Both the position numbers and the translations under genes were made by a program. Below the pieces are notes generated by a model. The model was not told the DNA's origin. It made no database searches and saw only the letters and a list, made by a program, of their open reading frames with translations. From positions 72,583,474-72,647,473 of the forward strand of contig OU015528.1 in the NCBI GenBank assembly GCA_907165065.1: DNA of 64,000 nt, in the 5' to 3' direction. This document shows positions 1-13,375 of this stretch, piece by piece; position 1 is the stretch's first letter; the number at the start of each line of letters is the position of its first letter. Source of the DNA: Caprimulgus europaeus (taxonomy: Eukaryota > Chordata > Aves > Caprimulgiformes > Caprimulgidae).

Positions 1-3000
1 AAATATTTCCACTCTCTATCCAATGCTTGGTTATGCAAGTCTAATGATTTTGCTGAAGTAGAAAAACATTACATATACAATTCAGTCCAGTCTCCCACAG
101 GAATTAAAAGTCACAAGAAGCAGAAGCTTATGAAAAGGAAAATCAAATGCAAATATATTTCTCATGAATTGTTCAATGAATTTCAGATATCATAATGATT
201 TATGAGAATAACCTGAAAAGCAACTTCCTTCTTGACAAGTGCTGAGTGAGTACCCTTCTAAAGTTTGCAGTCTTGTCTTTGAGGATACAGTTTCATCCTG
301 TATTTTTGCTCTGAAATTCAGTGGTTTCTCTGTTCATCCTGCCATCTTTGGCAGCCTTAACTGAAGTTATTCATAGGTTTCAAATTATGCACATGCTTTG
401 CTGGATCCCTGCCCATGTGTGTTGAAATTTTGTTATGAGTAGGACAGCCACCACAATCCAGAATCAAGGAGAGCCAATTTTTGTTCTTTAGTACACTTTG
501 GACTTTAAGGAAGGACCTCCAGGAAAAATAGGAATCTAGGGGAACAGGTTGTCAGATGCTGTGTAGCCTGAACCTTCTCTTCCTGACAGCTGAAAACACT
601 TGAAAAACAGCAGACCATGCTTAAACTTGAGTCTGATGACTAACTCAGATAGATGCAGGACCAAGGTTTCTAGTCTCTCAAAATTTCATGAATAAGTAAG
701 TAGACCATTATACAGAGATTTGGGCTGCAAATTATTTTTAATAGATGTTAAATTCTGAATTGTTTACATGACTGGATTTCAACATGTCTCATTCTTTAAT
801 AGATATTTCTAAGGAGATTGCTTCCTAAAATTAAATATTTTGCCTTTTATAAGATGCTAAACACAAGACATCAGGTGGAAGATTTAAACCAATGTTTTGT
901 TAATATACTCTACTGCAATTGTTATTTTAAAGTCATTATTTCTCATTAACTTCCACAAGTTTTGTTTTCCTAAGTCAAGAGAACTCTGGCTGGTGAAGGA
1001 GTTATTTTCCTCTTGGTAAAATGTCCTGCTATGGTAAAATGTTCCATCTGGAGTGCCTAGCTGTAGAACTGTAAAAGTAAATTTCTCTGTGTTATTATCT
1101 CCCTGAAAGCCATGTGCACACAAGATGAGTCTCTTACACCATAAGATGGATCTGTGATGACATGAATTAGTATATAGCATGTGTTGCTTTGGAAAACTTT
1201 GTTTAATATTGAACACTGGTTGATGATACTCTCCAGCGATATCACATTACAAAACTGATTATAAAAATACCGCAACCACATTATGGATAAAGTTATCCAT
1301 TCTGCTTGCCACACCAATGCCTTACCATGGAAATCTATCCTAGATTTATTGACCGCAAATTATTGTATATGTGAAATAAATTAGTTGGAGAAAGAAGCAT
1401 ATCTTTATGGCTTTCAGCACATCTCCTCTGGAAACAGCATGAAAAATGCAAAACCTATTTCACTAATCTCTTCCAACATTTTGTACATGCAACAGCCACT
1501 GCCTCAAAAGCAGTACTTCTTCATTGGTCATGTTTTCAGGTCTCCTGAAACAAAGCTTTCAAAGTACAATTTGATAGAGACTGTTAACTTTTTTCCTTGT
1601 TTATATGTTTCTCTTTTAAAAAAAACCCAACATATTATATAGTTCAGTTACTGGAAAGGATAAGTTTGAGATGGTTACTGTTGTTACTGCATGAAATTGA
1701 TCTGGGCTCCAGCCAAACACACGTCTCATTCTTATTAAGACAGAGACAATCAGATGAAAATTAAGACCCTTCTAATGAAATATTCTGGAGGATTAAGTTA
1801 CAAGTGGCAGGACACATTACCTTATTCATCTAGTTTTGCTTACATGACTTGCTAAGCCAGCAGTTATGACAAACGTTCTTTGCACAACCTATTTTCAAGA
1901 CTATTTCCATTAGAAGTAAAATGATTGAGTACACTGCTTTGCTCATAGTTGAGATATGCTTCAATGTTTATGTCAAACCAATTAAACTGTGTTGTTTTAA
2001 AGCAATAAAAATTGTTCTGTAGTTGCCACATGTTCTTCTTGGCCATTTTCAAGTCTGGAGACTAGGAAATAGTTTGCAAGCTTTCCATGCATGCTATTTC
2101 ATCCTCACGCATTTGACCTTTTACTTTTATATTGTGTTGATTTGTATGATAAAACATTTGAGATCTTTTCTGTATGCATGTGTGTGATTGTAGTTCTTCC
2201 TTATCTTTTTCTAACACTTAGAATAAAGATACCTAAAGTTATATTACTCTTATAGCTGTTGCTGTTATTATTATAATTTCAAGCTTTTTTCTTGCTTACA
2301 CATTATCATGGTTATATGTAGCACATTATAGGCAAAATCACTGAGCAGCTGAGTTAAAACACTGTAGTTGCACACAATCACGTCATTAACATACTCTTGC
2401 TGGCAGCTGAAAAATGTGTTACATAGCTCCCTTTAACACATCTGCTCTTGTGCAATATGTACCATCATCTTCATAAGCGTGTATTAATTCTGAGTGCCTC
2501 CATCTGAACCAAATTAAAAGAGTTTGGATTTCAAATAATTGGTGTCCTGAGAAATGTCTTTCATAGAATGTTCTGTTTGGAGACAAGTAAAGTTAGCTAC
2601 CACTTCTGAAAACCTCTTGGGAAGCATTATCTGTGGGTTCAAAGTTGGGGAACTAAACCATTTAAAATTCTGTAGTATTGTGTCTGTATGCAAATAGACA
2701 AATAAGGAAGGGTCTTCTTTTTAATACCTGGAATTATAGGGAATGTTTTTCTCTGTGGACTTACCCTCTGTGGAGCATTTTCATTTGCATTCATGTAAGC
2801 TAGAGCACCAAAGGCCTATTCAAAGCAGGTTCAAGGTACAAGCAAGACATGGAAGGATTTAGGGCATAGACTTACCTACAAGGCCATCAGGAGTATTTGT
2901 TCACACTGAGTGGGGTGTAGCAAGCTCCTTTGAGCATCAGTCTTTGAGCATCTTGGCACTAATATCACCTGCCTAGAAACAGCTCTGGATGTATGGAAAT

Positions 3001-4822
3001 GGCCTGAGGAGCAGAACAGGTAGCTTAGCACTTGGATAGTTAGGATTTTTTTTTCTTTTTTTTTCTCAAATATGAAACATCTTAAGACTACTCATCAGGC
3101 TGTATATTTTGAGTCTCTGGATACAGGGCTGAGATATAGGACTTTGTAAGTGTGAGTTGTTGTGTGTCAACTGACTGTGTGAACACTCAGCCTATCGTTA
3201 GTGTATGGTGAGAATGTGTGAGCTCATACCTCTGTCAACAATACAAAAAGCACCTATGAGGTACACTTCTTGTCCCTCCACTGCACCATAACCCCATTCA
3301 CTGCTGCACCCTTACTCTTCTCAGTGCAGCACATGAGAGAAAAAATTCACTTAGCACTGAGGATTCTAGTTAGAAGTCTCAGCAGAGGCAGGAAAGAAAA
3401 GAAGGGAGAAAGGAAATTATAAAAATCCCTAAAACCTAGTGAAGTTCTCTGAGTTCCTAGGCTGTTTATGTGGCAGGGAATAAAATTGAAGCTATTCCCA
3501 GAAAATGTTATGATTAGTAATGGCGATAATGTTCGAGCTGATATTCAGACTATACTTTGTACATTCTCTAAGAAAAAAAATCTGAAGTAATCAACTTATG
3601 AGATACAGAGATGAAGGCACTTTCCCATGACATTCTATAAATTCAATCCTCTGTGAGTATTACATATATTAGACCATCTTGTGTCTCTGAGAGATCTCAA
3701 GTTAATGGAGGAAAGCACAATGTCGGGATACATAACTGTAAAGGAGGGGGCTGATGCTAATACTGTGCTTCATATATACATAGACAGAGAGAGAAAAAAA
3801 TAAAAAGAGAGAAAAAGGGCATATGTTTTTACTAGCTACCATATATTATTTTACAACCAACCTATATTCATGGGTCATATTGGACTGCAAACTCCACTTC
3901 TGTCCCTGTGAAGTGTCCAGCTTTAGCCAGCAAAGACCTGATAGCAGATATCTACAATCATATAGCAGTAAATGGAGGGCTTTGAACTCATTTGCTTGCA
4001 TGAGATTAATAACTTTTAAGAGATGTGGTTAATTGCATACTTATCCTGTGTACAAGTGGACGAGTTGGCTGTAATCCACTTCTGATTCCAAATTTATACT
4101 ACCACAGCTAGTATCAGATAAAAACTGTTTTCAGGAACCAAGAAAATTGGTTCTAGAGAGAACACCAGGGTTCTGCCTCCCTCACAGCATTTGAAAGTTA
4201 GTGGAAATGCTATAATTTCAGTTCAGCAATTTATGTTAGGACACCCCTCAGTCAGGAGAATCCCTGTTATGCACACGTAAACCAGAATATCAGCGGTGTC
4301 TGGAACAGGACAGGTTAATGTTATAATACTAATAAATAAGTAACACAAACTTTACTCAGAACAGTCAATAATATGGGTTAGAGATCCATCGGTCAGCTAA
4401 GGAATCTGGCCAAGGCAGATGGTGTTTACCATTTAAAGGATTTTCTAGTACTTTTTCTGGGACAACAGTTCACACTACAAAAAAAATACTGATTGTCAAA
4501 AGAGAACCAAAAACTGCAGAAGTATAGAGATTGTCTTAGGCTGTATTATTATGTCCATTCTTCAGTGAGCAATAAATTCCCTTTCAAAAACTAGCTTAGC
4601 TTAAATGAATTTGATTTATGAAGAACATTTCACACACATAATGATTTTCAAAAGTAGAGATACTTCTCCAGTGTCTCTGGAACATGGAGAGTCACTTCAG
4701 GAGAAAAGAAAATCATGCCTAGATCCAGTTTCCACTATGTTTCTACAGTTCTGTATTTCTGCTCTGTGTTTCAACTGACCAAGGTGAAGGTTAACCACTT
4801 ACAGTGTTGGGGAGGCAGTTGG
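1..4822. other. Unique AT-rich DNA, no gene seen
   Basis: No repeat family or coding exon is recognised. There are short A and T runs, a purine-rich patch at 3783-3817, and a POU-octamer-like ATTTGCAT at 2783-2790 of no proven meaning. The open frames at 884-1317, 1385-1642 and 3823-4032 have no family features. Confidence 0.7.
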
Positions 4823-4854
4823 TTAAAATAAATAAATAAATAAATAAATAAATA
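4823..4854. repeat. (TAAA)n microsatellite
   Basis: About seven to eight tandem AAAT/TAAA units stand in otherwise unique DNA. Likely polymorphic in length. Confidence 0.95.
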
Positions 4855-6581
4855 GCTCTGTCTTCTACCTTCACCCTTTGGAACCTGAGCTGAGTTTTAC
4901 AACAAAGTAAGTTCTTTCAGTAATGATAGAAATTTAATCACTATTTTTGTTAGAGACGTTACAGAGTTTTGGATTAATTTAATACTTTATTTATCTGTGT
5001 TTAAAATGCATATTATGTATTTTCTCTGTGACATCTTTTCTGCATAGATGCAGAACAAAAGCTGTGTGAACCGTTTCCTGATTCTGTGGGGATGTGGCAA
5101 GATGGAATACTACTGTCAGGTGGCATTTCTATGTATCAACTTAATGCAATGAATAATAGTCATTAATAATGTATATAATGGAAATTTGATTGCTTGAGTA
5201 AAAGCTGTCTTACAGTTTTACTCTGAAAAACAAATGGATACTCTGTCCATTCTCTTGTGAAGATGTCTCTGAGATACGGACATAAAAACTAGCGGGGTTA
5301 GAAGGTTGATCTTATTTACACTCAGGAGAAATAATGCACCTGCCATATGCAAGAGCGATAGCCTGAATAGGGAACTGAGATACCTGAAAAGAAGACTGAA
5401 AACATCAAAAAAAATGATCAAAGTGATGATAAACAGTGCCATCAATACATGGAAAATCTGCCATACAAAAGTTTCTAATTTTTCAGTGTAGAGGCCTCCT
5501 CCTAGCCACCGTGGAGCTTCTGAGGCTGCCATGAGAAATCTGTGTATTACATTTACATATACGCAAAATCCTGTGAGCATAAAGGAACCACATGCAATAC
5601 TGGAGCCAAAGAAATCTGTAATAACTATAAGCTAGTACAGTTACAGATGAAGAAAGTAGCTGAATAAGTACGTAAGCTTAGGAAGAAGTTCTTAACTTGG
5701 CTTCACATAAAATGTTCCCAGCCTACACAGTGAGACTCACAAGTCATTTGAACATATATCTGAGCAAGAGCACAACACTTTTAAAGGTGAGGGAGGATGT
5801 TTCAATATAAACATAGAAGAAACCCACCATTTTTAACTTTTACAGAATAATCATCAGTGTTATCTGAGTTAATATATTTTGATTGTCTAAATCTTAGCTA
5901 AATTTTTCCTCCCAACACTATCTTTGGGTAGTAAAAATCAAGGTTGCAATGAAAAGAGAGTGACTCCCCTAGCACCCTTGTAAGAATAACACCAAGCAAA
6001 GTACATTTTTCAAGAAGGTGGCATTAATGGCGCACTCTGCTTGCTTCTCTGCTGTCTTCTTGAGTACATATGAATATATGTTCCTGACACCATTGAGCTG
6101 ATGTAACACCAGCAGCTAAAAATGGGCAGCAGTCATTCTCCAGATATACGGTGCACTTGTCTCAGGAATATCAGATTTATTATGCAAGTGCAGAACCAAA
6201 TCACAGTGCACTCTCATTAAAAGTGGCTTTCCTGAGAAAAAAACGATTTACAGAACACTTCTAAAATAATAATAATTACATTCATTATACACATATTAAA
6301 TGACACGACAGAGAGAACAACCCAAGAGATTTTTGAGGAAGGTAGAGACTTGGACCAGTGCATCACCTGGGAAATCCTTCTGGTTTACAAACTTTTTCCA
6401 GCTTATCCAAGAAAAGATAAAACATACAATGGGGCCAGGGACTAAATGATATAATTTTTTTAGACTGTATATAAATGGTTTGTATAATGCAAGTTTTACA
6501 CCTACACTATAGACAATAATAAGAACTGCCCAAGTAATATTTTGCTTTAGAAAAATGAAATAAAATATTAGGCAATCATGA

Positions 6582-6602
6582 CCAACAGCTTAGAGCTGTT
6601 GG
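6582..6602. repeat. Perfect 9-bp hairpin
   Basis: 'ccaacagct' and 'agctgttgg' are perfect complements around the triplet 'tag'. Followed by 'aatttt'. No RNA gene is implied by this alone. Confidence 0.85.
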
Positions 6603-8056
6603 AATTTTGAGAAGAAACAGAGATTGTGACCTAAATCTGAATAACCATCATGTAGGTTCTATATAACAGACATAACATATCTGGTGGAGGCCTTAACACA
6701 ACTAGGTATATGTGCAGTTTATAATAAAGCTGAAGTCATCGCTAAAATGTCTATGCAAAAAAAAAAAAATTTCCAAGTTCCTCTCAATGCTAAATCATGC
6801 AGGGCCACTTCTGATAAATCTTGCTGCCTAAGTTAAACTGTAAAAAAGGCTAACAGCTACCATACAGAAGCTTAAAGAGGTTCTGAAACTGATGGGTTTA
6901 TTAAAAGACCTAGTAACACATAGCTACTATTGCAGAAAGTGGAAACCTATTTTTTTCTATGAAAGTTCTAAGAAAGGCTCTGGCAGAACCAACTTACAGT
7001 AGTGTGATTGAAAATGATCAGCACTGGTTCATGTATCATGCTAACCACACTAACCACTAACCAAAAATAAGTTTCAGTCTGCTCAAAAGGAGGCATTGAC
7101 CTTAAGCAATGGAAATAAGAAGCTTCTAACTCTTTTTATGTCCTTTTAAAATGAAATTGATCAGTCATTATTTACTGCAATCAGAAGGGGATCTGGCAAA
7201 CCGTTCCAGTGTTTGAGAACCTGGAAATGATTATTTTTTCAGATACAAAACTACACTTTTAAATTGATAAAGAAGTGGGAAAGATTTAATAACTACAGTA
7301 ACACTGGGCAAACATGCAGTGGAACAATGTCTGTTACTAGACTATGGAGTTGTCAACTCATTAACAAACTCATCAGGCCTTGTGTTAGACATGGACTGAG
7401 ATTGCCAGAGCTACATCTGAGATAACAGTGTAGAAAATCATCAGTTACCACTATGAGATGGTAGGATCAGAATTTTCCAAGAGCTTTTCAAGGGTGACCA
7501 TTCAGTCCTAGATGAGGTTTTATTTAAAGGAAACAACATGAAAATTGTTAAGGTGTTACAGGAATATATATTCAAAAGGATATGTAAAAGTCGTTTTATG
7601 GTCCAAAAAACACCTTAGAGAAAGGGCAAAAATATTTTATAACAATGCAAAGTGAACAATGAAAAAAAGAACATTGGTAGGGATTACCACATGAGCCAAA
7701 ACTAAGTGAGAGAGTGATAAAGCCATGCTAATGATAAAGGAAAATCAGCACCTTGAAGAAAAACAGGCATATATGATGGTTTAAATTGGCAAGGATAAAT
7801 ATACTTGTGTTAGAATATAATACTGACTCCATAGAGATGACTTTAGCAGAAAATACTGCAGCTAAACATGTAGCCATATGTACTAAATCTTTTTTTGCTA
7901 AACCAGCTCTACCTCTAATAAAAACTTTTTACATAGTAAATTCTGCCACAGATTAGCTAGTGTTATTTTAAGTAGTTTTAATACAGGTTTAGAATGTAAC
8001 CATTAATTGATATTATCTCTAATGTTATAAGTAAGCAAGAAAATGGTGCTAAAATG

Positions 8057-8092
8057 AAAACAAAACAAAACAAAACAAAACAAAACAAAAAA
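8057..8092. repeat. (AAAAC)n microsatellite
   Basis: Seven near-perfect AAAAC pentamers in an A-rich context, running into a short 'aaaccaaacc' tail. Confidence 0.95.
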
Positions 8093-9020
8093 ACCAAACC
8101 ACTACAAAACTGTGGAGTCACACTCTTAATGAAGCTAAGCATGACTGACTAGTGGAGTGCTGCCACTGAATCTGACATGGGGTGCTTTTGTTCCACAGAG
8201 AATAGAAAACAGTAATAGGATGTCAGACCCAACCCTAAAGGTAAAGAGACAGGGAAAAACAAAAACAACCTGAATTTGACCTGATGCCACCAAGTGAAGT
8301 AACCATTTTATGAAAATGAAGCGAGAATATGTTGTGAGAATAGATGGCATACTTTGGATGAAACTGTCACTCCACACTGACATGTTAAAGAAGGGATAAC
8401 ATCTTTATAAAACTTGGACAGACATTTAAAAAGGTCCCCTAAGGAAGTGTCACTTGGGTAAGAGTTGCAGAAAATTGACACAGTGAAACCTGTGGTCATG
8501 GCATAACCAAAATAACTGGGACTGATGGTCCCAACGGGAAGGCATGAAGATTTCTGGGACAGCACATCAGAAGCTGCTGGTCACTTTAGAGCATTTACAA
8601 CTAATGAATAAAATATAAGTAAAAAGTGGTTATAAATATTTGAAATTCTTTATTATACCAGTTATTATTTTTTTTTTTTAATGCTTGACTATGAAAAGAA
8701 GACATTGGATTCTATACTTTTAATAAGCCTTGTCACTTGTCTGTTGAAATAATGCTAAGGTTACATGGTTTCTCATACAAATACTAGTGCTCAGTTAGAA
8801 AAATCAGGAGCTAAATGGTGCAGTTTACTCAAATTTCTGGACTCAGCAATTTTTGAGGAATACAGCAGTAATGAACTTATAAAAGAGCTGAGGCAATATT
8901 CTTCTTTCTCTTTTCATGCCTATCTGAGATTGAGTTTTAAGAAAAGCACAAAAAATAGATGAACATACTCAATTTCATGGCTAAAACATCAGCAGTAGCA
9001 ACATGAACCTGAGCAACATG

Positions 9021-9024
<4 letters not shown>

Positions 9025-9072
<48 letters not shown>
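9025..9072. repeat. (TA)24 microsatellite
   Basis: A pure TA dinucleotide run of 24 units. Long pure TA tracts can extrude cruciforms and are prone to length change and sequencing or assembly error, so the unit count may not be exact. Confidence 0.97.
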
Positions 9073-9075
<3 letters not shown>

Positions 9076-10655
9076 GGAATAACCATTTAATCTTTATGTT
9101 AAAAAGATTTATCTAAATAATTTTCCTACACCTTTGTTAACATTAGAAATAGTTAGTGGTGCTGCTGCTTTCGAAAGTGCTACCCTGACTTGCCTTTTCA
9201 ACTCCTATAATTTGTTTTCCCAGTTGTCTTCCTGTAGCACTAACATCACCAGGATAAGCTGCTTGCTGTAGGATGAATTAGCTTCTGCTTGTTTGATTCC
9301 CACTGATGGGTATTGCTGCTCACAGGTAGTGTACATTGGGTGGAATCTTGCCTCTGATATTTCTGAGAATGAATCTTCAAGCCACTAACTTTACAAAGAA
9401 ACATCACCTCCAAAACGGTTAGAGTTGATTCATATAGTACTTACAGGCCTTTCATTCAGTCTTTCATATCAGGCTATGTCTTATCTTCTAAAAAAATGCA
9501 TTTTAGTCCAAGAGTCTAAAGTATGCTAGCATGCTACTTCCATCATAAGAAGAGGATTAGCTGTGTTATAAACACAGCAGAAACAATTATTTAGGTAGTA
9601 GTTTCTGCAGTTCACCTAGATGGAGCTTTTATTCTACTGTGAAAATTCGCTGATAATCTTTCATCTTTCCTCCTTTAAATCATTAATAGCACATGCTCCC
9701 CATTCTTCTATTGTATAACCAGGGTTTCAAAAGTATATTTGCAGTTAATCTGATTACAGTTTAATGTGTGTTTGTGTATGTGTATCATGCATGATAATGA
9801 TTTACCAAATAGTATATTGCAGATGAAACCAATTGCATTTCATCTATTGGATAACACCTTAGTCATTTGATTACTGTCTGGTGACAAAATATTCCACTAC
9901 AGTCATTGAATGGCACTTGTGTAGAGTATGTACTCCAAGACCACCTTCCCCAACAGTGGTGGTTTATCACTTCAGTACGTCTATTGATTTTTTACCCTTT
10001 TCAACTGGGAATTACATTTTTCCATGGAGATTAATTTTACAGTTATAAAAGCTTTGCTTCATTGTGATTCTCTCTTTGTTATTTTCACACTAATATGATA
10101 TTTTGGAAAGAAAATGTTACCAGAGCTAACTAATTAATTAAAGTATCTCCATGTAAAGATGACTTCAAAGAATTGTTCAATGACGAAGCTGTAAATCATT
10201 ATCTCCTTTATTAACCTTTCAGTCAGTCATAGCCTTTGCTGGAGTGGGCAGCTAAGGTGAACTCTTTAAATTTTGGGCTGTTCCCATATATGCTCAAATC
10301 TTTCTAATGTCTGCTCTATGACTGTGCTTCTACCTAGGAGCTTGTTTTATCCTAGTTATGACAGGTAAATGCAACCTAGAGAGAGGCAGATTAGAAGGGT
10401 AAAACAGGTCAGGTATTAGGTGGATAAAGTCTAAGTCAAGGATTTAAAACCTCCCATGCAATCCCTAGGAACACTATTAATCCTAAGGAACTGATGTGTC
10501 AAATCTCAAATCAAGGCTGTAGGTGTATGAATTTTCACAGATGAATAAGGAGAGTGCTTTCCTTTGAGGAGGGGGGTGATGTGTGCTCCTGCAACACTGA
10601 CAGTTTTTCCCATCATTTTGGGTAATGTGAATATTTCTAGTTGCCACCAATAACA

Positions 10656-10675
10656 CAAACAAACAAACAAACAAA
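10656..10675. repeat. (CAAA)n short microsatellite
   Basis: Five tandem CAAA tetramers. Two minus-strand open frames run through it and are chance. Confidence 0.85.
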
Positions 10676-12006
10676 GCCTACAAGCCAAAAATTTTATCCA
10701 ACTCCTGTTGTTCTGACTACAGAAGTTTCAACAGACTTGCTGTTTGCACAAATTATGATCAAAAGAATGTTTTTATATAGCACTAGAAGACAAAAATAAA
10801 ATCAGCGTATTTGTTACAAATTCATGTTTCTTACATTACATCAAGTTGAAGCACTGTCTGCTTTTGATTGCTGTGTTTTGCTATCAGTTTCATGTTTGCT
10901 TTGGAACATAAGCTCTACAATGCCTTTGATGCCAAATGTATGGCAGGTGTATGCATGTGTTCTGCACCAACAGTGAGCAAGCTAGAGACCTTGTTTGATG
11001 AAATAAGCTATTATTTGGGTAGTGATGAAACAACTTTTGCTGGAATTCCCACAATGCTCTTGAGAAGGCTGGTACACATTGCCTCACAAGCTTGTTAGCT
11101 TTAGTGTGAAATGTAGGGTGGATTTCCATGGAGTCTAGGAAGGCTGGTGACATTATTTTCACCCTCCTTGTTCTCCATGCAGTCAAGAACCAAGACTGTT
11201 TGCTGCTTATTGGGACAGAAAAAAATTCAATGTTATGCTAATGTGTATAGAGGCAACCTTTTTCTGCCTCTGTTTGTAAATGTGATCATTTATACAGCTT
11301 AACAGGATTCTCAAACACAAGCAAAAGTATCTCACAACACATACTGCATATGAAGTATCTGCTTGCAAAGCACAGATGTACAAGCCATGCCTGTCATGGC
11401 TGGATTAGTATTTTCTGCCCTATTGTGCTTTTCCTGACCTGAAAACTCCCAGTTTAGTTGACATTTAGTCTAACTTTAGCTCTGCCTCCACACAAACCTC
11501 TGCTGTTAACTTGTGCTGGCTCAGCCATAAAAAAGGACAAAAGCTAAAATTCAGGTAAGCAGAAACTCCTGATTCTCTAACAGGGTCAATTTGTGATGCT
11601 GATACAGAGGACGTTCCTCTCAAGTCAGCTATTGGGGACACACAGATGCTCAGAAATACCGATGAATCATGGAGGAAGTATTGGTGAAGTGATAATGCTC
11701 ACTGCTGTGTTGAGAATCACCCAGCATGTCATCTAATTAGGTTATCAGTTTTGCTCTGAAATGACATGCAGATAAACACAGTGCCCAGATGGATTTAGGA
11801 TCAAGAGTGCTACTCCCCAAGGGATTTTCACACTCATACTTGCTTAGCACAAATGGTGTAAGTGTTATGGAGACCCACACCTAGAAACAATCCCAGGCCT
11901 CTAGGCAAGCCACACAATCTTTGCTGGAGCAATGCTGAGGATAAAAATAATTCTTTCACTATGAAATCTAATGAGGGCTACCCTTCTCAATGATTTCAAC
12001 TACACT

Positions 12007-12064
12007 AAGAAAACCCAAAACCAACCAAACAAAAAAAACCCCAGCCCAAAACCACAAAAAAAAC
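12007..12064. repeat. A/C-rich low-complexity tract
   Basis: Runs of 'aaaaccaaccaaac' and 'aaaaaaaccccagccc' with very little T. No periodic unit; simple low complexity. Confidence 0.8.
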
Positions 12065-13242
12065 AGTCAAATAGTAAGTCGGTATTTTGTTACTTAAAAT
12101 CTACTTGCAACCTTTCCATAGATTTTTGAAGCATGGATGAAATGTGACCTATTCTCTTGCAACTCACTAAGAGTGATAGTAAATGGCTGATTATGTATTG
12201 GCATAGAGGCCTCCGGAGTCAAAGAAGAATCCATGACTACTTGGACTATGCCTGGCATTCATGGATACTAAGTTGATCAGCTCTCCAGGAAACTTTTAAA
12301 GTTAGAAATAAACTCCTTAAGATGTACCAAAAAAGAAGTCCACCATGACTTATGAGTCACGGCACAAAATGGTCTTTATGCCTTGATATTTCATTTTACA
12401 ATGGTTTCTATTACAGAACAATGGAACAAGTCATGACCAAAACTTTAGTCATTAACTCTTTTCTGATCTACTACTAATTTGGAAAGTGGTGACCACATGA
12501 TTCATATATATTATGCCAAAACAGAAGCGGCATGAATGTTAAATCATTTGCCGTGTTCACAGACTGTCAGATGGGGCAGATAGCCAGCTTTTCAAAATAA
12601 TCGCAAAGAGATCAGCACAGCTGTATTATATTTTCAGCTTGTACTTCTTTACTACTGAAACCAACATCCAGCGTTCTCAAACAAATGCTCTCTTTGATGA
12701 ACACGGGTTTCAATTCATATTTCTTCTTGCATTAATAAAATGAAGGGGAAAAAAAAGTGTGACTGGCTAGTCTGATCTATAATTTCCTCCTAAGCAATTT
12801 TGTAAAAATGTCACATTTGCAAAGCAGGAATAAATGAAGAAGATGATAAACAATGAGTGTAGAAGTGCTGCATGGATGACATGAATAGATGAAGGGCCTG
12901 AACTAATTGTGAGAAATGAGAAGTATGCATTGGGCTGACAATACATAATCAAATTCTCTTTTCAGCGTTTCATATGTCACTTCTGCAAAGTGTGTTGAGC
13001 TCATGAATGTCTATCACTAAAGGAAGAAACATTTGCCTTAATTACACCCAAACTGCTTCAGTTGCTATTTATCAATCTGTTTAATTAATAAATGAATTGC
13101 TCGTCCCTAATGTCTTGGAAATGTTACACAGTATTCCAAGATTATAAGGTAAGAAAATGCATTGGCAAAAATGTTACAACTTAATATAAAGTAATTATGT
13201 TACTGATAATCTGGAAAACAAATCTATCATTATAACTGTTCC

Positions 13243-13375
13243 ACCACCCACACACCCCAATTAGGAACAAACATTGTGCAAAGCTCTGCAAGACACCCTG
13301 CCTCAGAGAGCTTACAGTCTGAGGATATGTCAGGAGACAAGTGGATATGGGCAAACAGATGGGCAAAGTGAAAGA
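13243..13375 (+). mobile_element. Ancient amniote repeat relic (MIR/L2-like)
   Basis: The stretch 'acattgtgcaaagctctgca', 'acaccctgcctcagagagct' and 'tacagtctgagga', followed by 'gggcaaacagatgggcaaag', matches the pattern 'tgtgccaagcactt...ccctgccccaaagagcttacaatct...agacaga' found in many old amniote interspersed repeats. The open frames on both strands over this piece are by-products. The family name is uncertain and no target-site duplication was recognised. Confidence 0.55.

Larger units (their letters stand above)
4855..13242. other. Unique AT-rich DNA, microsatellites only
   Basis: Apart from the (AAAAC)n, (TA)24 and (CAAA)n tracts, the A/C tract near 12.0 kb and the hairpin at 6582, nothing is recognised. 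The 120-codon minus-strand frame at 5218-5580 is hydrophobic (rich in F, L and I), as expected of AT-rich antisense DNA, and overlaps another frame on the plus strand. The frames near 8.1-8.6 and 10.9-11.2 kb also lack motifs. Confidence 0.7.

Noticed and set aside
5218-5580. 120-codon minus-strand frame with hydrophobic stretches, membrane-protein-like
   Set aside because: Hydrophobicity follows from A-rich plus-strand DNA read in antisense. An overlapping plus-strand frame exists, and no family motif or splice signal supports it.
10868-11186. Overlapping frames of 76 and 98 codons on opposite strands
   Set aside because: Open frames on both strands reflect stop-poor DNA. Neither product resembles a known family.
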